A DNA stretch of 7,254 nt from Chloroflexota bacterium (GTDB lineage: Bacteria > Chloroflexota > Anaerolineae > Anaerolineales > DRMV01). Each line of letters starts with the position of its first letter. Position 1 is the first letter of the stretch. The stretch spans positions 1 to 7,254 of the forward strand of contig JAADEP010000079.1 of NCBI GenBank assembly GCA_013153335.1. The letters run 5' to 3'. Shown in pieces: positions 1 to 5,711 of the stretch. The notes below the pieces were generated by a model that saw nothing but the letters and a program-made list of their open reading frames with translations, made no database searches and was not told where the DNA came from. The position numbers and the translations under genes are program-made.

Positions 1-15
1 GAGATACTTACGCAT
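1..15 (-). CDS. First five codons of a leftward gene, product unknown
   Basis: Only the start is inside the window: on the minus strand an ATG (15-13) opens the frame M-R-K-Y-L and runs off the edge. The start is well supported by an AGGAGG Shine-Dalgarno at 26-21, 5 nt away, and by a good promoter at 76-48. Five residues are too few to name a product. The gene is divergent from the accessory region to its right. Confidence 0.6.
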
Positions 16-47
16 ACGGTCCTCCTTCCGAAGGGGATGTGCCTTCC

Positions 48-76
48 ATTATAATGGCCGCTTCCGTGTTGAGCAA
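48..76 (-). promoter_or_regulatory. Sigma70-type promoter for the leftward gene
   Basis: On the minus strand there is a TTGCTC -35 (76-71; three of six consensus bases), a 17-nt spacer and a perfect TATAAT -10 (53-48). The -10 lies in the palindrome CCATTATAATGG (46-57), so a TATAAT also reads on the plus strand, but with no matching -35. Transcription would begin near position 41, giving a leader of about 25 nt. The mobile-element end at 91 stops about 15 bp upstream of the -35, so the promoter survived the insertion. Confidence 0.65.
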
Positions 77-90
77 GGTGAAATGAGCAG

Positions 91-213
91 GGGGTGCAGG
101 CAAATGTTGTAGAAATGTCAGGCGGCGAGGGGAGCGAAGAGTGCTGTCGCCGTTGAACCAGGCCCAGCGAGCCTTGCGCACGGCCTCCCCGCTCTTCGTT
201 TTCCATGGTACAG
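91..213. mobile_element. One end of an insertion element (copy A), with a transposase-like 3' scrap
   Basis: This stretch begins with GGGGTGCAGGCAAATGTTGT (91-110), nearly the same as the left end of the element at 2032-2288 and as the inverse of that element's right end. After this terminal repeat the two copies stay similar for about 120 bp, up to CCATGG near 213. In the shared minus-strand frame copy A reads PWKTKSGEAVRKARWAW and copy B PWEMASWEAVLKARWAW, with synonymous as well as replacement changes. That suggests the C-terminal codons of one transposase family. No second inverted end for copy A is visible before 500, so it is a truncated remnant. I cannot name the IS family. Confidence 0.65.
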
Positions 214-245
214 ATAAAGTAGAACACGCGGCAACCATGCTCCGC

Positions 246-265
246 CAAATGAAAAGGTTACCGAG
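246..265 (+). repeat. Left inverted repeat of the integrase-type IS remnant
   Basis: The sequence is CAAATGAAAAGGTTACCGAG. It matches the minus strand of 1899-1918 (CAAATGAGAAGGTTACCGAG) at 19 of 20 positions, in inverted orientation and about 1.65 kb away. The right-hand copy lies just upstream of the transposase start codon, so this one is best read as the opposite end of the same element, or the end of a second inverted copy of the same IS. It sits three bases from an in-frame stop (271-269) of a minus-strand frame that may be the transposase tail. Confidence 0.65.
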
Positions 266-268
266 CCG

Positions 269-433
269 TTACGTGGGCGGGAGTAGAAATATGGGCTCCG
301 CCGGGGCACGATACAGCGTTTGCAACACCTCCTGCGGTGGATTCGGGGCAGCCAGGGGCAACGCGCAGAGGGCCGACCGGGCTTCAATAACCTGAAGTTT
401 GGCCTTTTTTGACAAATGGTATGTATCAGTTTA
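269..433 (-). pseudogene. Possible C-terminal fragment of the IS transposase
   Basis: On the minus strand one frame stays open from 430 down to a TAA at 271-269, just inside the inverted repeat at 246-265. It reads, in part, LSKKAKLQVIEARSALCALP, then QEVLQTLYRAPAEP. Its position directly before the element end, its high G+C at third codon positions and its orientation (same as the transposase 5' part at 1235-1889) suggest the transposase 3' end. I do not recognise the residues as a named domain, so this is an inference from position. If correct, the transposase gene was split by the A+T-richer segment between about 405 and 1168. Confidence 0.35.
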
Positions 434-532
434 AGGCGGGATAAGAGTCGGGAGGAAGCAATCAAGATCCTTCAACAGATAGCTCGCCTTTTGCAAAACC
501 AAGGAAAATATCGAATATGGAGGTGTTTATGA
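416..532 (+). pseudogene. 3' scrap of a gene coupled to the immunity gene, likely a toxin tail
   Basis: A short frame runs from ATG 416 (stop TGA directly upstream at 410-412) to TGA 530-532 and codes for 38 residues, including SREEAIKILQQIARLL and ending GKYRIWRCL. Its stop overlaps the ATG of the Imm11-like gene as ATGA (529-532), the arrangement expected for a translationally coupled toxin-immunity pair. No ribosome-binding site precedes 416, and the amphipathic helix-like tail looks like the end of a longer protein, so I read it as the last codons of a truncated gene. Immunity proteins of this family often accompany AHH-type nuclease toxins. The tail would fit such a toxin, but no catalytic motif remains to prove it. 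Confidence 0.45.
519..523 (+). promoter_or_regulatory. Ribosome-binding site that decides the immunity gene start
   Basis: GGAGG lies 5 nt before ATG 529. The upstream in-frame ATG at 517 overlaps this Shine-Dalgarno and has no site of its own, so translation should begin at 529 rather than 517. Confidence 0.7.
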
Positions 533-1128
533 AATATTGGCTTGTGGACTTAGATGTGAAGCATTATCGAAGCTTTACTTGGCCCCGAACACCCGAGCGA
601 AAGCAACGTTGGTATTATTGGATGGATCGTTTTCAAGAAGGGGGACGCTTTGCTGGGGAATGGGAACCTCCTTATCTGCAGTTGTTCCAGGGGGAAGTTG
701 GCCAAGAAGAGGAAGAAACTCGCAAACCAATCCCGGATTTCATCAACGGGTATATTGATCTCGCTTGTAGTCAACGGGCCAAAGAGGTGGTTGAGCCCCT
801 TGTGGGCAACCAGATAGAATTTTTGCCGCTACGTACCGAAATTGGCCTTTATTGGGAGCTAAATATACCTCGCCTGCCATGTTTAGATGTAGAGCGAGCC
901 AAAATTGAATGGGTTACGGAGGGTGAAGTAATTTTCCGGGTTATACGTTATGCTTGCCGATGGACGGTAATAAACGGACATCATTTGTTCTACGTTTCGG
1001 AAGATTGGCCCGCATCCCGCTTTGCTTCGGAGGCTTTTCGGCGACTGGTGGAGGCGCATGGCTTGACGGGCCTGGTGTTTCGGGAGATTCCCCTGGTGGA
1101 AGGCGAACGACCACCCTGGGAGGATTGA
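529..1128 (+). CDS. Imm11-like (DUF1629 / MXAN_0049-type) immunity protein
   Basis: The product is 199 residues, the usual size for this family of immunity proteins from polymorphic toxin systems, and is probably cytoplasmic as no signal peptide or membrane segment is seen. The family layout is recognisable. There is an N-terminal KYWLVDLDV strand, then PIPDFINGYIDLACSQRAKE, VEPLVGNQIEFLPL, a LDVERAKIEWV segment, GHHLFYVSE, and the C-terminal FASEAFRRLVEAHGLTGLVF. Family members neutralise a cognate toxin, such as the nuclease toxin paired with MXAN_0049 in Myxococcus; the partner here is not known. An ATGA overlap joins it to a 3' gene scrap, so the toxin body appears to be lost. Much of the gene is richer in A+T than its neighbours and it lies inside an IS remnant, both signs of transfer. 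The frame is intact, so it may still be functional as an orphan immunity gene. A TTGACA at 409-414 could be a -35, but no convincing -10 follows. Confidence 0.8.
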   Translation: MKYWLVDLDVKHYRSFTWPRTPERKQRWYYWMDRFQEGGRFAGEWEPPYLQLFQGEVGQEEEETRKPIPDFINGYIDLACSQRAKEVVEPLVGNQIEFLPLRTEIGLYWELNIPRLPCLDVERAKIEWVTEGEVIFRVIRYACRWTVINGHHLFYVSEDWPASRFASEAFRRLVEAHGLTGLVFREIPLVEGERPPWED

Positions 1129-1234
1129 GGCGGGAGGGTAAAAAGGTGGGAATATAACAAAAATAGCGGGCTGGGTTCTGCGGCTACCCAGGCGGTGATG
1201 CCTATGTCCACGCCGGCATCGGGGCCGCAAAGGC

Positions 1235-1889
1235 ATGCCGAAGCAGCCAGGCCGCGGGTGCCCAGCATGGCCTGGGATGCCACCCAGCCGGTGGCCACGT
1301 CGGTCCATACCAGGGTCACGACATACAACCCTTGGGTGGAGGCCCCGGCATGGTGGACGGTGTCCACCTCCAAAGGGCCGGGCTCCGCGACATCGGCAGG
1401 CACCCGGGCGATGGGAACCCTTTGGTGCACCGTCGACCGCCGTCGAGGAGGACGGGGTGGCCGAGCCAGGCGGTCGGGTTGGCGTCGGACGGACCCGACG
1501 ATGCGGCGGACCGTGCTCACCGAGGCCCGGGCCAAAGCGGCCTCGGTCTCGGCATCCAGGTCCAAATGCTCGTGGCGAGCCAAGTGCTGGGCCGTAGGAA
1601 CCCGCACGGGTTGCAGGCGTTCGGCACGGGGGTAGTCCAACGCCTGGGCCCATAGCCGGATCGCCTCGCGCACCTTGGAGCCATCGGTCGGTCCTCGTTG
1701 GCGAGTACGGGGCTTGCGGCGCAAATCCCCCCGCAGCAACGGATGAGGCTTTTGCGATGCAAGCCGGTGATGGCCTGCAGTTCGTCCAGCATTCGACTGC
1801 GCTCCTTGCGAGAGCTCATCCGTAGCGGGGTTGGATGCGTCGGAGGACTTTGGGCGTTCGTCGATACGCATGGTCACCTTGGGGTTCAT
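1235..1889 (-). pseudogene. Frameshifted, truncated integrase-type (DDE, rve-like) transposase
   Basis: The gene starts at ATG 1889-1887 behind AGGAG (1898-1894). It needs three frames to read through: MNPKVTMRIDER, then KVLRRIQPRYG (shift near 1855-1863), then MSSRKERSRMLDELQAITGL (shift near 1815-1821), then LLRGDLRRKPRTRQRG (shift near 1737-1742, where one T appears lost). The rest follows in one frame: DYPRAERLQPV, ARASVSTVRRIVG, then the start of the catalytic core GPLEVDTVHHAG, with the first DDE aspartate near 1362, and WTDVATGW near 1285-1305. This matches DDE transposases with an integrase (rve) core that have an 'LDE...TG.HRKSLIRLL' N-terminus. Similarity fades near 1240, so the second Asp and the Glu are missing and the enzyme cannot be active. 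The sequence down to about 1170 may be more decayed IS DNA. Confidence 0.8.
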
Positions 1890-1898
1890 GGCTCTCCT

Positions 1899-1949
1899 CT
1901 CGGTAACCTTCTCATTTGAGAGAACCCTACCCCCTCGGTAACATTTTCA
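1899..1949 (-). repeat. Right end of the IS: two direct copies of the terminal motif
   Basis: On the minus strand two copies of TGARAAKGTTACCGAG lie in tandem: 1949-1934 (TGAAAATGTTACCGAG) and 1914-1899 (TGAGAAGGTTACCGAG). The inner copy extends to CAAATGAGAAGGTTACCGAG (1918-1899) and pairs with the inverted copy at 246-265. Repeated motifs at a transposon end commonly bind the transposase, and here they also lie directly upstream of the transposase Shine-Dalgarno. Confidence 0.65.
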
Positions 1950-1950
1950 A

Positions 1951-1974
1951 TGGTAGAACGCGGCTATTCTACCA
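1951..1974. repeat. Hairpin-forming inverted repeat between the two element remnants
   Basis: TGGTAGAA and TTCTACCA form an 8-bp perfect stem with an 8-nt loop (CGCGGCTA). A run of six T follows at 1985-1990, 10 nt beyond the stem, which is too far for a normal intrinsic terminator. Its role is unknown; it may be a structural part of the IS end. Confidence 0.4.
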
Positions 1975-2014
1975 CAGGTTGGCCCTTTTTTATCTCCTAC
2001 CTCTATGGAGTTTA

Positions 2015-2040
2015 CGTGCACCCACCATACTGGGTGCACG
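2015..2040. repeat. Perfect 10-bp hairpin across the element's left junction
   Basis: CGTGCACCCA (2015-2024) pairs exactly with TGGGTGCACG (2031-2040) around the loop CCATAC. The right arm is the terminal repeat of the miniature element, while the left arm lies in flanking DNA. The flank is therefore either a scrap of another copy's end or a palindromic target that resembles the element's own ends. Confidence 0.6.
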
Positions 2041-2288
2041 CAAATGTTGTAGAAACGGTCAACAAGTGGCAAGGGGGAGGCGAACCGGGCAGTCGCCGTT
2101 GAGCCAAGCCCAGCGAGCCTTGAGCACCGCCTCCCAGCTCGCCATTTCCCATGGCGCATGTCGTTCCAAAGCCGATTGAGGGCGTGGGTCGTGGTTTCTG
2201 GAGGCAAAGTCCCGTGTTGGGCGAGCATCATCCGCGACAACCCAGCTCTTGTTTTATCGCTCTCTTCTACGAGATTTGCCTGCACCCC
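2032..2288. mobile_element. Complete 257-bp miniature inverted-repeat element (copy B)
   Basis: The left end reads GGGTGCACGCAAATGTTGT on the plus strand; the right end, read inward on the minus strand from 2288, is GGGGTGCAGGCAAATCTCGT, so the two are imperfect terminal inverted repeats. Direct repeats ACCATACT flank the element on both sides (2024-2031 and 2289-2296), as expected for a target-site duplication of about 8 bp. Inside, the left half shares about 120 bp with copy A, including the minus-strand frame PWEMASWEAVLKARWAWLNG followed by a stop. The right half carries a different open minus-strand frame (HGTLPPETTTHALNRLWNDM). The element looks like an internally deleted IS that keeps both ends and the two tips of a transposase gene. 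It cannot move on its own. Confidence 0.65.
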
Positions 2289-2303
2289 ACCATACTGGTG
2301 CGC

Positions 2304-2332
2304 TTGTCAACGAGCCGCTCTCGCGATATAGT
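2304..2332 (+). promoter_or_regulatory. Sigma70-type promoter for the rsmH-ftsL-ftsI operon
   Basis: TTGTCA (2304-2309) and TATAGT (2327-2332) are separated by 17 nt, each matching the consensus at five of six bases. Transcription would start near 2338-2340, only a few bases before ATG 2343. The rsmH message would then be leaderless if it starts at 2343, or have a leader of about 34 nt if it starts at 2373. The promoter lies just outside the miniature element (right direct repeat ends at 2296). Confidence 0.6.
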
Positions 2333-2342
2333 GGAAGCAGCA

Positions 2343-3326
2343 ATGGGCCAAAGGGGTCAAGCTACGAGCGGTATGAGTGTCCAAGCCAGGTATCATGAAC
2401 CGGTAATGGTCGATACTGTGCTGCATTTTTTGCAGCCCCAGGACCGCGGGCGGTATGTGGACGCGACCGTGGGCACGGGCGGGCATGCGCGCGCGATTCT
2501 GGACGCGAGCGCACCCTCAGGCCAGTTGTTGGGCCTGGACCTCGACCCCCAAGCCCTGGCCCTGGCGCGGGAGCGCCTCGCGAGCTACGGCGACCGGGTG
2601 ACTTTGGTGCGCAGCTCTTACACGCATCTGACCGACGTTTTGCGAGCGCAGGGCTGGCTCACCTCGGGCGTCGACGGCGTGCTCGCGGACTTGGGCCTTT
2701 CGTCCCTCCAGCTCGACACGCCCGAGCGGGGGTTCTCGTTTCGGGAGGATGGACCCCTGGACATGCGGTTCGACCCCGAGGGCGATGGCCCTACCGCGGC
2801 CGACTTGGTCAACACCCTGCCCGAAAAGGCCCTGGCCGACCTGCTTTGGCGCTATGGGGAAGAGCGTCGCGCGCGAGCCATCGCGCGCGCGATCGTGCGG
2901 CACCGCCCCATCCACACCACCCACGAGCTGGCCCAAATCGTCGCGCGGGTGACGCGCGGCGCGCCCGGACGCCATCCTGCCACGCGCACGTTTCAAGCTC
3001 TGCGCATTGCGGTCAACCGCGAGCTAGAGAACCTAGAGCGCTTTCTGCCCCAAGCCCTGGACGCGCTCCGGCCGGGTGGGCGTCTGGTCATCATTGCGTT
3101 TCATTCCCTCGAAGACCGCATCGTCAAGCACACCTTCCGCGCGTGGGCCCGAGGTTGCGAGTGCCCACCGCCGCCGTTGCCCTGTGATTGCGCCGACGCA
3201 CATCCTCGCGTGCGCATCCTCAAACCCTTCCCCGCGTGGCCGAGCGACGACGAAGTCGCGCGCAACCCCCGGGCTCGCAGCGCGCGCGTCCGGGCTGTGG
3301 AAAAACTCGCGCCGGAGGAAGCATGA
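2343..3326 (+). CDS. rsmH: 16S rRNA (cytosine(1402)-N(4))-methyltransferase RsmH
   Basis: RsmH (formerly MraW) transfers a methyl group from S-adenosylmethionine to N4 of C1402 in the decoding centre of 16S rRNA. The 327-residue product shows the family motifs: YHEPVMVDTVL (residues 17-27), the SAM-binding DATVGTGGHARAIL (40-53), LLGLDLDP (62-69), and the signature GVLADLGLSSLQLDTPERGF (112-131). It continues with PLDMRFD (138-144), FQALRIAVNRELENL (217-231) and IIAFHSLEDRIVK (250-262). The CxC...CxC group (C272, C274, C281, C283) is seen in many homologues. An ATG at 2373 would give 317 residues and starts closer to the conserved HEPVM; weak GGAAG at 2332-2336 precedes 2343, but may not be transcribed given the promoter position. 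The frame remains open upstream into the mobile element, which is not coding. The stop overlaps the next gene as ATGA. mraZ, the usual upstream neighbour, is missing. Confidence 0.96.
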   Translation: MGQRGQATSGMSVQARYHEPVMVDTVLHFLQPQDRGRYVDATVGTGGHARAILDASAPSGQLLGLDLDPQALALARERLASYGDRVTLVRSSYTHLTDVLRAQGWLTSGVDGVLADLGLSSLQLDTPERGFSFREDGPLDMRFDPEGDGPTAADLVNTLPEKALADLLWRYGEERRARAIARAIVRHRPIHTTHELAQIVARVTRGAPGRHPATRTFQALRIAVNRELENLERFLPQALDALRPGGRLVIIAFHSLEDRIVKHTFRAWARGCECPPPPLPCDCADAHPRVRILKPFPAWPSDDEVARNPRARSARVRAVEKLAPEEA

Positions 3327-3838
3327 GCAGCTGGCGGCAACGTTGGCATCGCAGACTGCGCGCCTGGCCCCTCCATCTGCAGCGCTATTGGCTGTGGCAA
3401 CGCTGGTTGAGCACCCGCGTCGGGTTGATCTTCGGGCTCTTTTTGCTCGTCGTGCTCGCGCACCTTTACTTGGCCAACCGCGCGGTCGTGTTGTGGGAAG
3501 ACATCCGCACCATGCAATACGAATCGTGGCGAATGTCGTGGGAGATCGCGACCATGCAAACCGAGCTCGCGCGGCGCACCAGCGCGCACGAACTCGAAGC
3601 CATCCAAAAGGAAACATCGCTGCGCTGGCCCTTGCCCGACGAGGTCACCTTCTTGCCCGCGCCCATACCCACCGAGGCCGGGCCCCCGCGGTTGCCAGTG
3701 CTCTGGCCCAATGCTCACCCCTTGGCTCGCTCGCTGCCCCCCGCCTATACCGTCACTTTGGGCGATGTGATTCGCTGGTGGTGGCAGAACGAGCGGCCTT
3801 GGGAAACCACGTCCCCAGGGGTTGAGGAAGGACCATGA
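3323..3838 (+). CDS. ftsL: FtsL-like septum protein (small membrane coiled-coil protein)
   Basis: The 171-residue product has a basic, Trp/Arg-rich cytoplasmic N-terminus (residues 1-32), one membrane helix (about 33-51, VGLIFGLFLLVVLAHLYL), and a following helix likely to form a coiled coil (about 55-98, WEDIRTMQYESWRMSWEIAT onward). A Pro-rich extracytoplasmic tail of about 70 residues follows, longer than in a standard FtsL of roughly 100-120 residues. FtsL family sequences diverge too much for motif proof, so the call rests on topology and on its place between rsmH and the class B PBP. FtsL acts with FtsB/DivIC and FtsQ/DivIB to activate septal peptidoglycan synthesis. The start is fixed by GGAGG (3314-3318) 4 nt before the ATG and by the ATGA overlap with rsmH; another ATGA links it to the PBP gene. 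Confidence 0.75.
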   Translation: MSSWRQRWHRRLRAWPLHLQRYWLWQRWLSTRVGLIFGLFLLVVLAHLYLANRAVVLWEDIRTMQYESWRMSWEIATMQTELARRTSAHELEAIQKETSLRWPLPDEVTFLPAPIPTEAGPPRLPVLWPNAHPLARSLPPAYTVTLGDVIRWWWQNERPWETTSPGVEEGP

Positions 3839-5685
3839 GCACACCTGGGCGATTTACCCAACCGGCCTATGAAACTTCCCCGGCCTCGGGCAACCCCCGG
3901 CCCGGGACGTTTTACGCGCTGGGCGCGCTGGTCACGGGCATGTTCTTCCTCATCTTCCTGCGGCTGCTTTGGTTTCAAGTCAGCCCCGAATTCGCGGAAT
4001 GGCGCACGTTCGCTCGCACCAACGACCGGGAGGCTTTGGTCGCGGAACGGCTCCCCGTGCCTCGGGGGTGGATTTTGGACCGGGAGGGCCGCGTGTTGGC
4101 CGGCAGCCGGCGCGCGTACCAGCTCGATATCGCGCCCGACGCTTTGCGCCGGCCGGGCGAAGTGGTCACCGTGCTGGCGGGCATCTTGGACCTCGACCCC
4201 AAAACCCTATGGGAGCGACTGGCACCGCCCGAGGACGACGCGGTCCTGCCGGCCGCGGTTGCGATCGCGTATGACGTTACCCCCGAGCAACGCGAAGCCC
4301 TCCTACAATGGTGGCGTCGCTGGCGCGCCCAGGGCGAGAACAGCCCCATTGATCCCACGCGCAACGATGTCTTTCGCTTCACGCCCGTGATGCTGCGGGT
4401 CTATCCCGAAAGCGACCTCGCACCCAACGTGCTCGGGCTCGTCAACCTCAGCGCGACCGCCTCTGAGACCCGTTGGGAAGGGCACTATGGGGTGGAAGGT
4501 TATTACGACGCGCTGCTGCAACAATCGTGGGTGCAGGTGCCCTTCTACGCGCCCTATGACCTCACGCCCGAAGAAATCGCGCTGCCCGAGCCCGTTCCCG
4601 GCCTGGTGCTCACCCTGGACCGCGATATCCAGTACATGGCCGAGCGCATCTTGGACGACGCGCGCGAGACCTACGACGCGCGGCGCGGGGTCATCCTCAT
4701 CATGGACCCGCGCACCGGCGCGCTTTTGGCTGTGGCCATGAGTCCTCGGCCCAAGCTCGATGACCCCGATTCGGTCCTGGCCTTTTTGCGCGAGTTCCAA
4801 GGCGAAGGCTGGGACTGGGCTATCCACCACGCGTACGAACCGGGTTCGGTGATCAAGCCCATCATCCTGGCCATCGCGCTCGACAGCGGCGCGATTGAAC
4901 CCGATTTCGTCTACCACGATACGGGCGTAGAAGAACCCTGCGGCCCGCAAAGTGTGGTCTACAACTGGGACTACCAGGGCCATGGCGAGCAGACCCTGGT
5001 CGGTTGTTTGGCCCTGTCGTTGAATACGTGCTTCGCCAACATCGCGATGCAGATTCCCCGGGGCACGCTGCTGCGTTATCTCGAGGCCTTTGGCTTCGGT
5101 GACTACACCGGGGTGGATTTGGACGTGGAAATGCGCGGCTTCTTCTCGGTAGCCAATTGTGTCGACCAGTCGCGGGTCGGCTTCGGGCACGCGATCTCGG
5201 TCACACCCCTGCAGTTGGCCGCGGCCGAAGCGGTGCTGGCCAACGGAGGTTATTTGGTCAAGCCGCACCTCATCCAAGGCCAGGTGCTGAACGGGCGCTA
5301 CTCGCCCGCGCCCTATCCCCAGGTCGTGCGCCAAGTCATCCGACCCGAGGTCGCGCGGCAAGTCACTGACTTTTTGGCCCAAGCTATGGCCACCGAAAGC
5401 TTTGAAAACGCGGTGGTGGAAGGCTATACCCTGGCCGGCAAGACGGGCACCGCGTACAATGATAAAATCCCCAACGACCTGCTGGATGCCACCATGGTGG
5501 GCTGGGGCCCGGTCGACGACCCTCGTTTTTTGGTTGTGGTCTGGTTGGAAGATCCGAAAAACGGCCAATGGGCCTCCATGACGGCCGCGCCCACCTTTCG
5601 GCGGGTAGTCCAACGTTTGGTGGTCATGATGGGCATACCGCCCGAAGGCCAGGCAGACGAAGACATCGCGCAAACCCGTCCGTGA
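3835..5685 (+). CDS. ftsI: Class B penicillin-binding protein, FtsI/PBP2 type transpeptidase
   Basis: The 616-residue product is a monofunctional peptidoglycan D,D-transpeptidase that cross-links septal wall peptides outside the membrane. It has a single N-terminal membrane anchor (about residues 26-47), then the PBP dimerisation region with VPRGWILDREGRVLA (75-89) and GVEGYYDALLQ (219-229), then the transpeptidase domain. All three active-site motifs are present: SxxK as S338-V-I-K341 in YEPGSVIKP, SxN as S395-L-N397, and KTGT at 536-539 in LAGKTGTA. The GFGHAISVTPLQLAAAEA segment (449-466) is also typical. No PASTA repeats follow. The residue after the catalytic Ser is Val, where many relatives have Thr. 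It starts at the ATGA overlap with the ftsL-like gene, behind GAGGAAGG. Being last in an rsmH-ftsL-pbp series supports a division rather than elongation role; the neighbouring mur genes usual in this cluster are not present. Confidence 0.93.
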   Translation: MSTPGRFTQPAYETSPASGNPRPGTFYALGALVTGMFFLIFLRLLWFQVSPEFAEWRTFARTNDREALVAERLPVPRGWILDREGRVLAGSRRAYQLDIAPDALRRPGEVVTVLAGILDLDPKTLWERLAPPEDDAVLPAAVAIAYDVTPEQREALLQWWRRWRAQGENSPIDPTRNDVFRFTPVMLRVYPESDLAPNVLGLVNLSATASETRWEGHYGVEGYYDALLQQSWVQVPFYAPYDLTPEEIALPEPVPGLVLTLDRDIQYMAERILDDARETYDARRGVILIMDPRTGALLAVAMSPRPKLDDPDSVLAFLREFQGEGWDWAIHHAYEPGSVIKPIILAIALDSGAIEPDFVYHDTGVEEPCGPQSVVYNWDYQGHGEQTLVGCLALSLNTCFANIAMQIPRGTLLRYLEAFGFGDYTGVDLDVEMRGFFSVANCVDQSRVGFGHAISVTPLQLAAAEAVLANGGYLVKPHLIQGQVLNGRYSPAPYPQVVRQVIRPEVARQVTDFLAQAMATESFENAVVEGYTLAGKTGTAYNDKIPNDLLDATMVGWGPVDDPRFLVVVWLEDPKNGQWASMTAAPTFRRVVQRLVVMMGIPPEGQADEDIAQTRP

Positions 5686-5694
5686 TGGCGCGGC

Positions 5695-5711
5695 CCATCC
5701 TTGGGATGGAG
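5695..5711 (+). promoter_or_regulatory. Shine-Dalgarno held in a hairpin before the phosphoesterase gene
   Basis: CCATCC (5695-5700) pairs perfectly with GGATGG (5704-5709) around the loop TTG. The right arm overlaps the GGATGGAG ribosome-binding site of the phosphoesterase ATG at 5719. Translation could therefore depend on ribosomes arriving from ftsI or on melting of the stem. The stem is short, so regulation is an inference. Confidence 0.4.

Noticed and set aside
371..410. Possible plus-strand terminator (CTTCA/TGAAG before TTTTTT)
   Set aside because: The stem has only 5 bp and lies 7 nt from the T-run; too weak to annotate.
1171..1205. Hairpin CTGGGT/ACCCAG as terminator of the immunity gene
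   Set aside because: No T-run follows on the plus strand, and on the minus strand the T-run is separated from a short 6-bp stem.
990..1239. Continuation of the minus-strand transposase frame down to 990
   Set aside because: It is antisense to the Imm11-like gene below 1128 and shows no transposase motif left of about 1240.
2151..2342. Upstream extension of the rsmH frame by 64 codons
   Set aside because: It runs through the MITE-like element and the promoter, and encodes nothing RsmH-like; homologues start near HEPVM.
4303..5673. 456-codon open frame on the minus strand
   Set aside because: It is a shadow of the PBP gene caused by high G+C; the plus strand carries all catalytic motifs.
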